Origin: Verrucomicrobium sp. BvORR034
GTDB lineage: Bacteria; Verrucomicrobiota; Verrucomicrobiia; Verrucomicrobiales; Verrucomicrobiaceae
Direction: 5' to 3'
DNA length: 39,413 nucleotides
NCBI RefSeq assembly: GCF_000739635.1
Contig: NZ_BATQ01000054.1
Location: 1 to 39,413 of the forward strand
Below the pieces are notes generated by a model. It did no database searches and had not been told where the DNA came from. It worked only from the letters and a program-made list of their open reading frames with translations. Made by a program: the position numbers and the translations under genes. Position 1 is the stretch's first letter. Every line of letters starts with the position of its first letter. Shown piece by piece: positions 1 to 6,567 of the stretch.

Positions 1-437
1 GGAAGGTTTCTCTGGATGCAGAGACCCGGCAGATCATTGCCATTGCCCAGGTGGATGATCCCTATGCCAGGCGTGCCGATGGCGTGCCGCCGCTGAAAAT
101 AGGCCAGTTTGTGGAAGCAGAGATCCGGGGTGAGGTGCTGACGGATGTCTATGTCATCCCCCGGGTGGCCGTGCGGGCTGGCAACGAGATCATCCTCATC
201 TCCCCGGAAAATCGCCTGCGCCGCATGACGGTAGAGCCCCTCGCCGCGGATGAAAAGGGCATCGTGATTTCAGCGAACTCGCCGAAGGCGCCCCAAGAAG
301 GGGAGGTGTTGTGTGTCACCCCCATTCCCTTCCCGGCAGACGGAGCTCGTGTCTTGCCAACCGTGGAAGGGGAGGCCCTCCGTGAGGGAGAGCTGGGGGA
401 GACGGGGAAGGGCCGGCGGGATGCGGGGGCGTCGTGA
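1..437 (+). CDS. RND efflux periplasmic adaptor (HlyD/MFP family), C-terminal part
   Basis: The frame is open from base 3, so the gene begins left of the window and only about 144 C-terminal residues are present. They read as the beta-barrel and membrane-proximal end of a membrane-fusion protein: a G-Q-F-V-E-A-E-I segment, then V-I-P-R-V-A-V, then I-S-P-E-N-R-L-R-R-M-T-V-E-P. That is the order in adaptors linking an inner-membrane RND pump to an outer-membrane channel. The last 25 or so residues (E-G-E, G-E-T-G-K-G-R-R) are a disordered tail. The pump gene is not downstream; a repeat starts straight after the stop, so any pump genes should lie upstream. The family call rests on this fragment alone. 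Confidence 0.75.
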   Translation, partial: KVSLDAETRQIIAIAQVDDPYARRADGVPPLKIGQFVEAEIRGEVLTDVYVIPRVAVRAGNEIILISPENRLRRMTVEPLAADEKGIVISANSPKAPQEGEVLCVTPIPFPADGARVLPTVEGEALREGELGETGKGRRDAGAS

Positions 438-527
438 CGCAGTGCGTCAGTTAGGGTTCGATGTGTAAACTAGGTGGGGCGATTCAGATGTTTGAACTAC
501 AAGCAGCTTCCTTTGCTGGAAGCTGTA
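438..527. repeat. Dispersed intergenic repeat, short copy
   Basis: It starts immediately after the TGA of the adaptor gene and matches the longer copy at about 3427-3580. It has one and a half units of the GTCAGTGC-type motif (about 439-450), a GGGTTCGATGTGTAAAC-like block, then CAGATG joined directly to TTTGAACTACAAGCAGC. Bases 504-511 and 518-525 form a perfect 8 bp hairpin with loop TTTGCT. Relative to the long copy it lacks exactly the 67 bp corresponding to 3477-3543. The gap 438-579 holds no gene. Confidence 0.75.
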
Positions 528-579
528 CGGAGTAGAGGCTTCAGCCTGCAATCGGCTTGGTCACCTCCGCGCGGCTGGA

Positions 580-987
580 TCAATAAATACCACCGATCGC
601 AATGGGTTCCGTGGACTGATCGGCCGTTTCCAGATCGATGACGCATGGGTCGGTGAGCGCGGCGGGAACTTTGACGGCAGCGAGCCCCAATTTCGTCAGG
701 AACATATCAGCATTGTCCGGCGCCACGGGTTGATCTGGCAGCACGTCGTCGCTGACATTGTTTTGAGGAGGGCGAAAGAAGACACGGACGGACTTGTCAC
801 CCTCGTGGCTTCCGTCCATACGACAATCACCTACATACCGTACCTGGCCTGCGCGTCGGAATTCGATGACGCGGTAGTCAAGTGCACTTGCCTCGCGGCG
901 CGGCAATGCGATGGGGCGCGAACTGAGTAAGGAGTTCTCTTTCATAAGTGGGGGTAGGGTGAGGGTAGGAAAGCGGAGGCTTATCAC
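580..987 (-). CDS. Hypothetical protein, coupled to DUF3008 gene
   Basis: I do not recognise this protein. From the GTG at 987 it has 135 residues; an internal ATG at 945 would give 121. The GTG is preferred because it shares bases with the TGA stop of the upstream gene (GTGA overlap) and has GGAAG about 8 bases upstream, whereas the ATG has no visible ribosome site. The sequence is soluble-looking with no signal peptide or membrane span. A basic stretch with R-V-I-E-F-R-R-A-G-Q-V-R-Y-V-G-D-C is followed by an acidic C-terminal half. The overlap implies co-translation with the DUF3008 protein. It could be spurious at its N-terminus. Confidence 0.55.
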   Translation of the reverse strand: MISLRFPTLTLPPLMKENSLLSSRPIALPRREASALDYRVIEFRRAGQVRYVGDCRMDGSHEGDKSVRVFFRPPQNNVSDDVLPDQPVAPDNADMFLTKLGLAAVKVPAALTDPCVIDLETADQSTEPIAIGGIY

Positions 988-1172
988 TCTGCGTGCTTCC
1001 GGGTGGGGAGCTTGCTGCGTTTGGCGGAGGCCATCCGCTCCAGTTCAGCTTTGGACATGGACTCGACCATTTGGCGAGAAGCTCCTTTGAGGGACGACTT
1101 GGACCGCTCGCCACGTTTGGCTGAGAGGGCGGCTCCTGCGGCCATTTGCTGTTTTTTGGATTTGGCGGGCAT
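984..1172 (-). CDS. DUF3008 family small basic protein
   Basis: A 62-residue protein starting M-P-A-K-S-K-K-Q-Q-M-A-A-G-A-A-L-S-A-K-R-G, then S-L-K-G-A-S-R-Q-M-V-E-S-M-S, and ending in a lysine/arginine-rich tail. This is the full length and order of the DUF3008 family, whose function is unknown to me. The small, Lys/Ala-rich, probably helical composition would suit nucleic-acid binding or a stress role, but that is inference. Its stop codon overlaps the start of the next gene on the same strand. The 155 bases between it and the divergent gene at 1328 must hold both promoters; I saw no clear -35/-10 pair there. Confidence 0.85.
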   Translation of the reverse strand: MPAKSKKQQMAAGAALSAKRGERSKSSLKGASRQMVESMSKAELERMASAKRSKLPTRKHAE

Positions 1173-1327
1173 AACAGAGAGAGGGGTTTACTCTGGTTCG
1201 GGAGCCCCCTGCCAGACGGACGGGTGCAGTTCGCGCCCTGATGCGACACCGCGGACTCCAGTGTTGGCGTGCCTGGGCCTGACAAATCTTCATCGCCACG
1301 CACTCCGGTTTTGGCTAGGGTGCTGCC

Positions 1328-3370
1328 ATGAATTTGGAGCGGAGAGACTGGATGCGACTCACCTTGGGAGCCGCTGCGGCGACAGCAGCAGGAGCGAGGC
1401 GAATGACCTTGATGGGAGCACCGGCCAATCCGGTGGCCGTAGGAACGAACCCCATCGATCCTGGCCATCTGACGCAGGTGGTGTTTGGTTCGTACTCGCA
1501 CTGGTTGCAACCGTGGCGGGGCTACCTGGAAACGATCCCTGCCAGCCAGTTTCTTAATGGTCTGGGAATCGTGCTCAACATCCATCGGGGGGAGGATGTG
1601 AATCAGATCCTCCAGATGTGCGCCAGGCATGGCATCAAGCATGTGCGCATCGAGATCGGCTGGGGGAACCTCGACTACCGCGATGAGTCAAAGATCAAGA
1701 ACAGCAAGGATCTCAGCGTGCGATTGCAGGCCTGCCGCACCCATGGACTGCGGCCGCTCATCCTTCTGAATGGCCACCACGGTGCCCCCTGTCCTCTACT
1801 GCACTTTGAGCGCAGCCTGGCTGCCGAGGTGCCTGCCGGGGCCCGTAGCGTGGTGCTGGACGACGTGGCCGAGCTGGTGGTGGGCAAGAGCGGATTCAGC
1901 CATCCCCGCCGTTCCATTGCGGCGGAGTACCTGATCACCTCCATCGAAGGAACGACGGTCACTCTCTCCAAGCCTCTGCCGGATGCGTTTCCAGCCGGAA
2001 CCAAGTTGAAAATGGCCACGCTGAAGTACCGGCCCTTTGGAGGCCCGATCACGGATGAAGGAAAGAACACCCTCCAGGGCTGGCAGCGGTATGCGCAGAC
2101 GGTGGCGTCCTTCGTGGCGGAGGTGCTGGGGACGACGGGTGCGGATGACCGGGGATTCGACTTGGAGATCTGGAACGAGTTGTCCTTCGGCTCCAACTTC
2201 GTTCACCAGAGCCGGTACTTTGATCCCGTGCCTCAGCCGTATGAAGAGAAGAAGGTCTTTCTGGATGTGGTGCGCGCCACGGCTGAAGCCGTGACCGCCA
2301 GCCCTGACACCTTTGCCGGCGTGAGGCTGGTCAATGGCTTCTCCAATACCCTGCCCTGGCCGGCGAGCTCTGAGATGCCGAAAGAGGTGACGGCTCTGAG
2401 CCACCATCCCTATGCAGGGCGCAAAGTATTTCCTCGTGACCGGCCCAAAGGCACCAGTCTGAATGCGCAGGGTGTCAAAGATCAGAGCGGGTTCGAGCCC
2501 ATCTACGAAGCGTGTTTCCCCGAATACTTTGCCAGTGCCTTGCAAACGGAGACCATCACGCGGGACATGGCCCCACTGACCACGAAGATCTACAACACTG
2601 AGCATGGCCGCTACGCACGACCTGAGGGCGATGGGCCCTGCTGGTGCTGGATCACAGAGGTAAACTATGCTCCAGGGGAAGATGGGATCAATGATCCAGC
2701 GCATGCTCTAAAGCTGAAGGCCAAAGCCATCGCCAGGTACTTCTGTTTCTACCTCAACAAGGGAGTGGAGAGGTTGTATTTGTATGCAGCGGGAGCCAAT
2801 GATCCCGACCTGGGGGACGCGGAACTCGGCGTGTTGAAGCAGGAGTTCCTCACCCGTTCCATCAAGGAGAAGGAATACCCCGCAGCGGAGCAGGAGCTGG
2901 CGTTGACCTCGCCAGCGCTTCAAGTGGTGCAGCGTATCGCAAGCCGATTCAACGCGAAGGGTGCGGTGGACCGCGCTCTTTCTCTGGCGGGCACTCGCAA
3001 GCTAGAGCTGCTTTCCGTGGAGGACGCCCATGGTGCCATGCAGTTTGAAGGTGATCCCAATGAGATGATTGGCCGGCCTCCTCTGTACAACCGGGACGTC
3101 GTTGCCTTTCTTCCGTATCAGGTCAATGCGAGCCGGTTCGTGGTGCCCTGTTATGTCATGACCCGTGACATCCGGCAGGATCTGGGTCCGCAGCCGTATG
3201 TCCTGACCGTCAAGGGATGGCAGGTGAACGGGCTGAGGGTTTCAGGGTATGACCCCGTCTTGAATGAGCCGGTGCCGGTCAAGGTCACGGCAGGCGAGGG
3301 CAAGGTCAGGCTTGAGGTGGTCTTGCGGGACTGCCCGGTGCTGCTGGAGATTGAAGAGGGGGCTCGGTAG
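1328..3370 (+). CDS. Tat-exported glycoside-hydrolase-like TIM barrel protein
   Basis: 680 residues. The N-terminus has R5-R6-D-W-M-R-L-T-L-G followed by an alanine-rich stretch, a twin-arginine-type signal with Trp where Phe is usual. The middle looks like a clan GH-A (beta/alpha)8 glycosidase: L-D-I-type strand motifs (I-K-H-V-R-I-E-I-G-W-G), E-I-W-N-E-L with Glu284 as the candidate acid/base, and I-Y-N-T-E-H-G with Glu425 as the candidate nucleophile. The last 150 residues look like a beta-sandwich. Substrate and family number cannot be assigned from sequence alone; GH5-like or GH39-like are possible. It is a single-gene unit, followed at once by an 8 bp tandem repeat. Start chosen for the Tat signal. 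Confidence 0.8.
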   Translation: MNLERRDWMRLTLGAAAATAAGARRMTLMGAPANPVAVGTNPIDPGHLTQVVFGSYSHWLQPWRGYLETIPASQFLNGLGIVLNIHRGEDVNQILQMCARHGIKHVRIEIGWGNLDYRDESKIKNSKDLSVRLQACRTHGLRPLILLNGHHGAPCPLLHFERSLAAEVPAGARSVVLDDVAELVVGKSGFSHPRRSIAAEYLITSIEGTTVTLSKPLPDAFPAGTKLKMATLKYRPFGGPITDEGKNTLQGWQRYAQTVASFVAEVLGTTGADDRGFDLEIWNELSFGSNFVHQSRYFDPVPQPYEEKKVFLDVVRATAEAVTASPDTFAGVRLVNGFSNTLPWPASSEMPKEVTALSHHPYAGRKVFPRDRPKGTSLNAQGVKDQSGFEPIYEACFPEYFASALQTETITRDMAPLTTKIYNTEHGRYARPEGDGPCWCWITEVNYAPGEDGINDPAHALKLKAKAIARYFCFYLNKGVERLYLYAAGANDPDLGDAELGVLKQEFLTRSIKEKEYPAAEQELALTSPALQVVQRIASRFNAKGAVDRALSLAGTRKLELLSVEDAHGAMQFEGDPNEMIGRPPLYNRDVVAFLPYQVNASRFVVPCYVMTRDIRQDLGPQPYVLTVKGWQVNGLRVSGYDPVLNEPVPVKVTAGEGKVRLEVVLRDCPVLLEIEEGAR

Positions 3371-3440
3371 GTCAGTGCGTCAGTGCGTCAGTGCGTCAGT
3401 GCGTCAGTGCGTCAGTGCGTCAGTGCGTCAGTGCGTCAGT
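3371..3440. repeat. 8 bp tandem repeat (GTCAGTGC), 8.75 copies
   Basis: Bases 3371-3440 are eight perfect GTCAGTGC units plus GTCAGT, beginning on the base after the TAG stop of the preceding gene. No unit carries a substitution, as expected of a recently expanded or length-variable locus. One and a half units of the same motif occur after the stop of the adaptor gene near 439-450. Confidence 0.95.
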
Positions 3441-3580
3441 TGGGGTTCGAGGTGTAAACCTGGGGCGATGCAGATGCTTGCTTGTAGTTCAAACTTTAGT
3501 TTGCCCGGGCGATCTTTGGTGACGTGTCCTGAGCAAACTAAAGTTTGAACTACAAGCAGCTGCCTTTGCTGGAAGCTGTA
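3427..3580. repeat. Dispersed intergenic repeat, long copy
   Basis: This is the long counterpart of 438-527. Shared blocks are the end of the GTCAGTGC run, GGGGTTCGAGGTGTAAAC, GATGCAGATG, and, after 67 extra bases (3477-3543), TTTGAACTACAAGCAGC followed by a TTTGCT-loop hairpin ending at 3580. The final 37 bases differ from the short copy at one position. The gap 3371-3694 contains this element, the tandem repeat and a terminator, but no gene. Confidence 0.8.
3479..3558. repeat. Inverted pair of REP-like hairpins (BIME-like)
   Basis: Two perfect 26 bp arms, 3479-3504 and 3533-3558, flank a 28 bp spacer. Each arm is itself a hairpin: GTAG (3484-3487 on plus) followed by CAAACT-TT-AGTTTG, and the mirror image ending CTAC at 3550-3553. 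A GTAG tetranucleotide at the foot of a small palindrome, in head-to-head pairs, is the known layout of REP sequences mobilised by RAYT (Y1-type) transposases. No RAYT gene is in the window. Confidence 0.8.
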
Positions 3581-3626
3581 GCGAATGTGAGGTGGTGGCA
3601 TAGAGCCGCGAGAATCTTGCCAACAC

Positions 3627-3659
3627 AAAAAAGAGGGGAGCGGTTGCCCGCTCCCCTCT
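3627..3659 (-). terminator. Rho-independent terminator of the outer-membrane barrel gene
   Basis: A perfect 12 bp stem (3632-3643 with 3648-3659) with a 4-base loop is followed, on the minus strand, by a run of six T (plus-strand A at 3627-3632). It lies 35 bases past the stop of the gene at 3695-4243. Confidence 0.92.
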
Positions 3660-3694
3660 CGAAGAAAGAATGTGACTTTGTGTCCGGCTCAGAA

Positions 3695-4243
3695 TCAGAA
3701 CGGAACTTTCACACCAAGGCGAACGATGGTGTAGTCTTCGTCGCCGTCGTCAGCTGCGAAGTGATAAGCGCCGTCAGCGAAGATGCCAAGGCAGTTAAGA
3801 CCTTCGAAACGGGCTTCGATACCGCCGCCCACGAAGTAGTTGCCTTTGTCATCCGAGTTCACGCTGTAACCGCCGCCGACCATTGCATAGGGAGCGATGC
3901 AAAGGGAGGTGATGGGGTAGCGAAGAACCAAAGCGGCGTCAAATTCATGATGCTCGCTGTTGGTGGCGAAGATACCATAGGTACCCTGAACACCGATGTA
4001 CGGGGTGAAGAAGTACTCGGCCAGCACACCGCCGCCAAGGACGTCGTCTTCGGAGTCGCCATCGGGAAGATAGCCACCGCCGAAAGCGCCCACGGCAAAG
4101 CCAGGGCCGAAGCACTCACAGCCGGTAGGAACCGGAGCCATCGGCTGAACGGCTTTGCCGCCTTTGCCGGAGTAGGACACGGGGCCCGCGATCGCGCTGG
4201 AGGCGAGGGCGAGCGACATGAGAAGTGAAGCGATTTTTTTCAT
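3695..4243 (-). CDS. Small outer-membrane beta-barrel protein
   Basis: 182 residues from the ATG at 4243. The start is chosen because it opens a typical Sec signal peptide (M-K-K-I-A-S-L-L-M-S-L-A-L-A-S-S-A-I-A, cleavage before G-P-V-S). The mature protein has a Gly/Pro-rich linker with P-V-P-T-G-C-E-C-F, then alternating amphipathic strands (A-V-G-A-F-G-G-G-Y, V-L-A-E-Y-F-F, F-D-A-A-L-V-L-R-Y, I-F-A-D-G-A-Y-H-F). It ends in V-K-V-P-F; a terminal Phe is the usual signal for barrel assembly. It resembles 8-strand OmpA/OmpW-size barrels with no added domain. It has its own promoter and a strong terminator, so it is monocistronic and probably well expressed. Function beyond that is unknown. Confidence 0.85.
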   Translation of the reverse strand: MKKIASLLMSLALASSAIAGPVSYSGKGGKAVQPMAPVPTGCECFGPGFAVGAFGGGYLPDGDSEDDVLGGGVLAEYFFTPYIGVQGTYGIFATNSEHHEFDAALVLRYPITSLCIAPYAMVGGGYSVNSDDKGNYFVGGGIEARFEGLNCLGIFADGAYHFAADDGDEDYTIVRLGVKVPF

Positions 4244-4269
4244 GGTTGGTTGAGTTTGATTGCGCGCCA

Positions 4270-4297
4270 ATAATACCGTCGAGACGTTCTCCGGCAA
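4270..4297 (-). promoter_or_regulatory. Probable sigma-70 promoter of the outer-membrane barrel gene
   Basis: On the minus strand TTGCCG (4297-4292) is followed after 16 bases by TATTAT (4275-4270), five of six matches to the -10 consensus. An A/T-rich tract at about 4299-4320 lies just upstream and could act as an UP element. Predicted initiation near 4263 leaves a leader of about 20 bases before the ATG. Confidence 0.55.
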
Positions 4298-4328
4298 CAC
4301 AAAAAAAATAAATTTAAGAATATTTAAC

Positions 4329-4377
4329 AAAATCGCCCCTACCTACATCCACTTTAACAGTTGGATGCGATAGGGGC
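4329..4377 (-). terminator. Probable terminator of the membrane-anchored hypothetical gene
   Basis: On the minus strand a two-level hairpin pairs 4371-4377 with 4335-4341 (7 bp) and, inside it, 4362-4367 with 4346-4351 (6 bp). GATTTTG follows. It begins 32 bases after the stop of the gene at 4409-5050. The T run is short, so efficiency is uncertain. Confidence 0.6.
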
Positions 4378-4408
4378 ACTCGACCGGAATCGGCCTCTGG
4401 GCGCGGAC

Positions 4409-5050
4409 TCAGTCGTTCAAAACCAGGCGCAGCTCGCCATTCTTAAGTTGGAAATCTTTGATGCCTGCGGCGAAACTTTTAAAAAATTGCGCGTCGCCTT
4501 CACCCATCTTGTTGTGGTCCAATAGATTAAGGCCCTTCATGTTCCCGAGCCAGTCATTAGGCAGGGAGATTCCGCCCACGCTGATATCTGCCAAACTCAA
4601 GGCAAGTTGGCGGTTGGCATCCAGCTGGGTGTTGAACGCCACCTTGACCCGTACGGTGCTGCCTCCCATCACGGGAAAGTCTTTGTCCACAGGGATCAGA
4701 AACTGGGCACCGATGTTGCCGTTGTTGATGCTGACCTTGATCTGGTCTCCCAAACCTTGCTGCTGCAGGTAACCGTTGATCTCACGCTCATTGAGAACCA
4801 GCGTTTTGGCCGGATCCGTGGGCTGGACCTGATTCTCCAGCGTGGCCAGCTTGGTCTGCACCGCTTCCTGTTCTGCAGCTGTCAATTGCACTGGCCGGAA
4901 GGGGGATGCGTTCAGATTGTACTGGTACCACCAAGCGCCTAGGCCAACGAGCACACAGCCCGTCACGAGGAGCCGCTTGGTCCAGGTAAAGCGACGACGG
5001 AGCACGGGCGGATTCGCGGGAGCCGCCACCGAAGCAGGGGATTCGTTCAT
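4409..5050 (-). CDS. Membrane-anchored hypothetical protein
   Basis: 213 residues from the ATG at 5050; a GTG six codons upstream is possible. Residues 1-20 are a Pro/Ala-rich cytoplasmic tail, then R-R-R-F-T-W-T-K-R precedes one membrane span (L-L-V-T-G-C-V-L-V-G-L-G-A-W-W), giving an N-in, C-out anchor. The outside domain has a helical first part with L-N-E-R-E-I-N-G-Y-L-Q-Q, followed by beta-rich sequence with N-N-G-N-I-G-A-Q and conserved-looking aliphatic strands. I do not recognise the family. No catalytic motif is visible. It is monocistronic, with a structured 228 bp element upstream in its promoter region. Confidence 0.75.
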   Translation of the reverse strand: MNESPASVAAPANPPVLRRRFTWTKRLLVTGCVLVGLGAWWYQYNLNASPFRPVQLTAAEQEAVQTKLATLENQVQPTDPAKTLVLNEREINGYLQQQGLGDQIKVSINNGNIGAQFLIPVDKDFPVMGGSTVRVKVAFNTQLDANRQLALSLADISVGGISLPNDWLGNMKGLNLLDHNKMGEGDAQFFKSFAAGIKDFQLKNGELRLVLND

Positions 5051-5155
5051 GGTTGTCAGGGGTTGCACTGTCGAATGCGATAGACAGGGTGGGGGGGCGC
5101 GTGTTGAAAAAAATTACATATGGACACCAGCCTGCCAGACGTCAGACATCAGATT

Positions 5156-5383
5156 TGAGCTCAAGCGCGGCTGAGCACGCTCAGCGAAGCGGTCGTCAGA
5201 AGGAGGGGGATGTTCTTTTCCCGGTCGGGGGCGAAAGTCCCATGAGGTCTCTTCTGCCGCCCATTGCCAGGTGACATGAAGAGCGAGGGCAATCCCCAGG
5301 GGACGTTGGACTGAGCGGGGCTGGGAACCCGCCTTCTTAATCCTGGCCGCCCCGCTGCGCGTGCTCAGCCGCGCGTGAGCTCA
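5156..5383. other. Long-stem structured element (ncRNA or MITE-like), unassigned
   Basis: The ends 5156-5180 and 5359-5383 are complementary at 24 of 25 positions. Pairing resumes inside: 5182-5186 with 5353-5357, 5189-5194 with 5345-5350 (one G-T), and 5199-5207 with 5328-5336 (8 of 9). The interior holds a hairpin at 5228-5241 with a GAAA loop on the plus strand, and a 6 bp stem 5263-5268/5288-5293. The whole therefore folds as a long rod with internal branches. It could be a structured RNA of about 228 nt or a small inverted-repeat element; no target-site duplication is visible. The gap 5051-5432 holds no convincing gene. Confidence 0.7.
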
Positions 5384-5417
5384 GGTCTTCTGTCTAGAGT
5401 CTTCCAGGCTTGCGTCT

Positions 5418-5436
5418 GCCGCGCAGCGGCTCCTAC
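5418..5436 (-). repeat. REP-like hairpin abutting the ubiA-family stop codon
   Basis: On the minus strand GTAG (5436-5433) is followed by GAG-type spacer bases and a perfect 5 bp stem with a 3-base loop (5418-5430, GCCGC-TGC-GCGGC). The TAG of the GTAG is the stop codon of the prenyltransferase gene. It may act as a transcript end or 3' stabiliser. Confidence 0.55.
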
Positions 5437-6398
5437 CACTGCAACGGCCCCAATAGGTGCGCAGCCTTGGCATAGTTGCTTTTGGCAAGCAAAAGGGCGA
5501 TCGTGGCGGCACCCGTGACGATGGTCCAGAAGGCGATCCAGGGGTTTTTGAGGAGTTGCTCCGGCTCCAAGCGGGCCGTTTCCTCCTTCATCGCGTGGTG
5601 GAAGTAGGCGATCACCGCGATGACGATCATGGGGAACACAAAAACAAGGTTGTTCAGGCGGGGATAGACCGCCATGGCGATCCCTGTGCAGAAGCAGAAG
5701 AGATTCGCATACGTGATCATCGCCAGAACGAGGCTCTTCTCGGTATAGACCTGGAAGGACTTGCGGTAGCGTCCGCTCACGGAGACATCGCCAATGAAGC
5801 GGAACTCAGAGTAGCGCTTCCCGGTCATGAGCAGGGCACCGAAGAACCACCAGGCCAGCACGATGGAGAGCGGGGGCACCTGGTTGGGTTGCACCAGGGC
5901 GTAGTAGCCGAGCCAGAGCCGGATCGGGTTGTTAAACGATTCCGCGATCACGTCCATGAAGGCGCGATCCTTCAGGCGGATGGGTGGCACATTGTACACC
6001 AGACCGCTCAGCAGCAGCAGGCCGAGGGCGGCCTGGTAACCCCAGTTGAACTTGAAGAGGGCGCAGAGGGCGAATGCCCCGACAATGAGTCCCACCATGA
6101 GCCACCAGAGATAGGGCACCTTCACCTTGCCGGCGGGAATGCCGCGGAGCCGCTTCGTGGGGTGGACGGCGTCGAATGGAGCGTCCAGGATCTCGTTGAG
6201 AATGTAGTTGGCCGAGGCCACCAGGCAGGCCGGGATCAGTGAGAGCAGGGCGGTGATGACCAAGCCGCCGTCCAAGCGGAAATCGAGCACCAAGGCCCAG
6301 GCCACGACATGGCCGAAGAGGATGAAGATGTTCTTCAACCAATGGTCCGGGCGGCAGATTTTCAGGTATTCGATCACGGGGGCGGTTTTGTTAGCCAC
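5433..6398 (-). CDS. UbiA-family prenyltransferase (decaprenyl-phosphate phosphoribosyltransferase-like)
   Basis: 321 residues, GTG start. An integral membrane protein with about eight or nine spans. The N-terminal R-P-D-H-W-L-K-N-I-F-I is the style of DPPR synthases (5-phosphoribosyl-1-diphosphate:polyprenyl-phosphate transferases). The first Asp-rich motif is N68-E-I-L-D72-A-P-F-D76 followed by H-P-T-K-R; the second region is Y-N-V-P-P-I-R-L-K-D with D-V-I-A-E-S. These residues bind Mg2+ and the diphosphate in the family. The likely role is making a lipid-linked sugar donor for envelope polysaccharide; the substrate is inferred from resemblance only. No arabinan genes are adjacent. It is divergent from the gene at 6568 across about 170 bases. 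Confidence 0.85.
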   Translation of the reverse strand: MANKTAPVIEYLKICRPDHWLKNIFILFGHVVAWALVLDFRLDGGLVITALLSLIPACLVASANYILNEILDAPFDAVHPTKRLRGIPAGKVKVPYLWWLMVGLIVGAFALCALFKFNWGYQAALGLLLLSGLVYNVPPIRLKDRAFMDVIAESFNNPIRLWLGYYALVQPNQVPPLSIVLAWWFFGALLMTGKRYSEFRFIGDVSVSGRYRKSFQVYTEKSLVLAMITYANLFCFCTGIAMAVYPRLNNLVFVFPMIVIAVIAYFHHAMKEETARLEPEQLLKNPWIAFWTIVTGAATIALLLAKSNYAKAAHLLGPLQW

Positions 6399-6567
6399 AA
6401 AGCTGGCCTGGGCAATGAGGAAATGTGAAATGCAGCCGGAGTTCCGTCCAGAGTGGCGTGAAATTGACCGCTGTCGGCCCCGGCGGTGACGATTTCGTCA
6501 GCGATCCAGTGCAGGGAGCGCTTTCCATTGCTGACGCCGGGGGGTATTGCTGGTCGGCAACGTCCGC

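Noticed and set aside
3371-3440. CRISPR array
   Set aside because: The units are 8 bp and contiguous, with no spacers and no cas genes.
5156-5383. Assignment as RNase P RNA, tmRNA, SRP RNA or cobalamin riboswitch
   Set aside because: The GCGAAAGTCC and GCCAGGTGACA stretches only loosely resemble parts of these RNAs; their required conserved cores and ends are absent. A 6S-like rod is not excluded but not supported by motifs.
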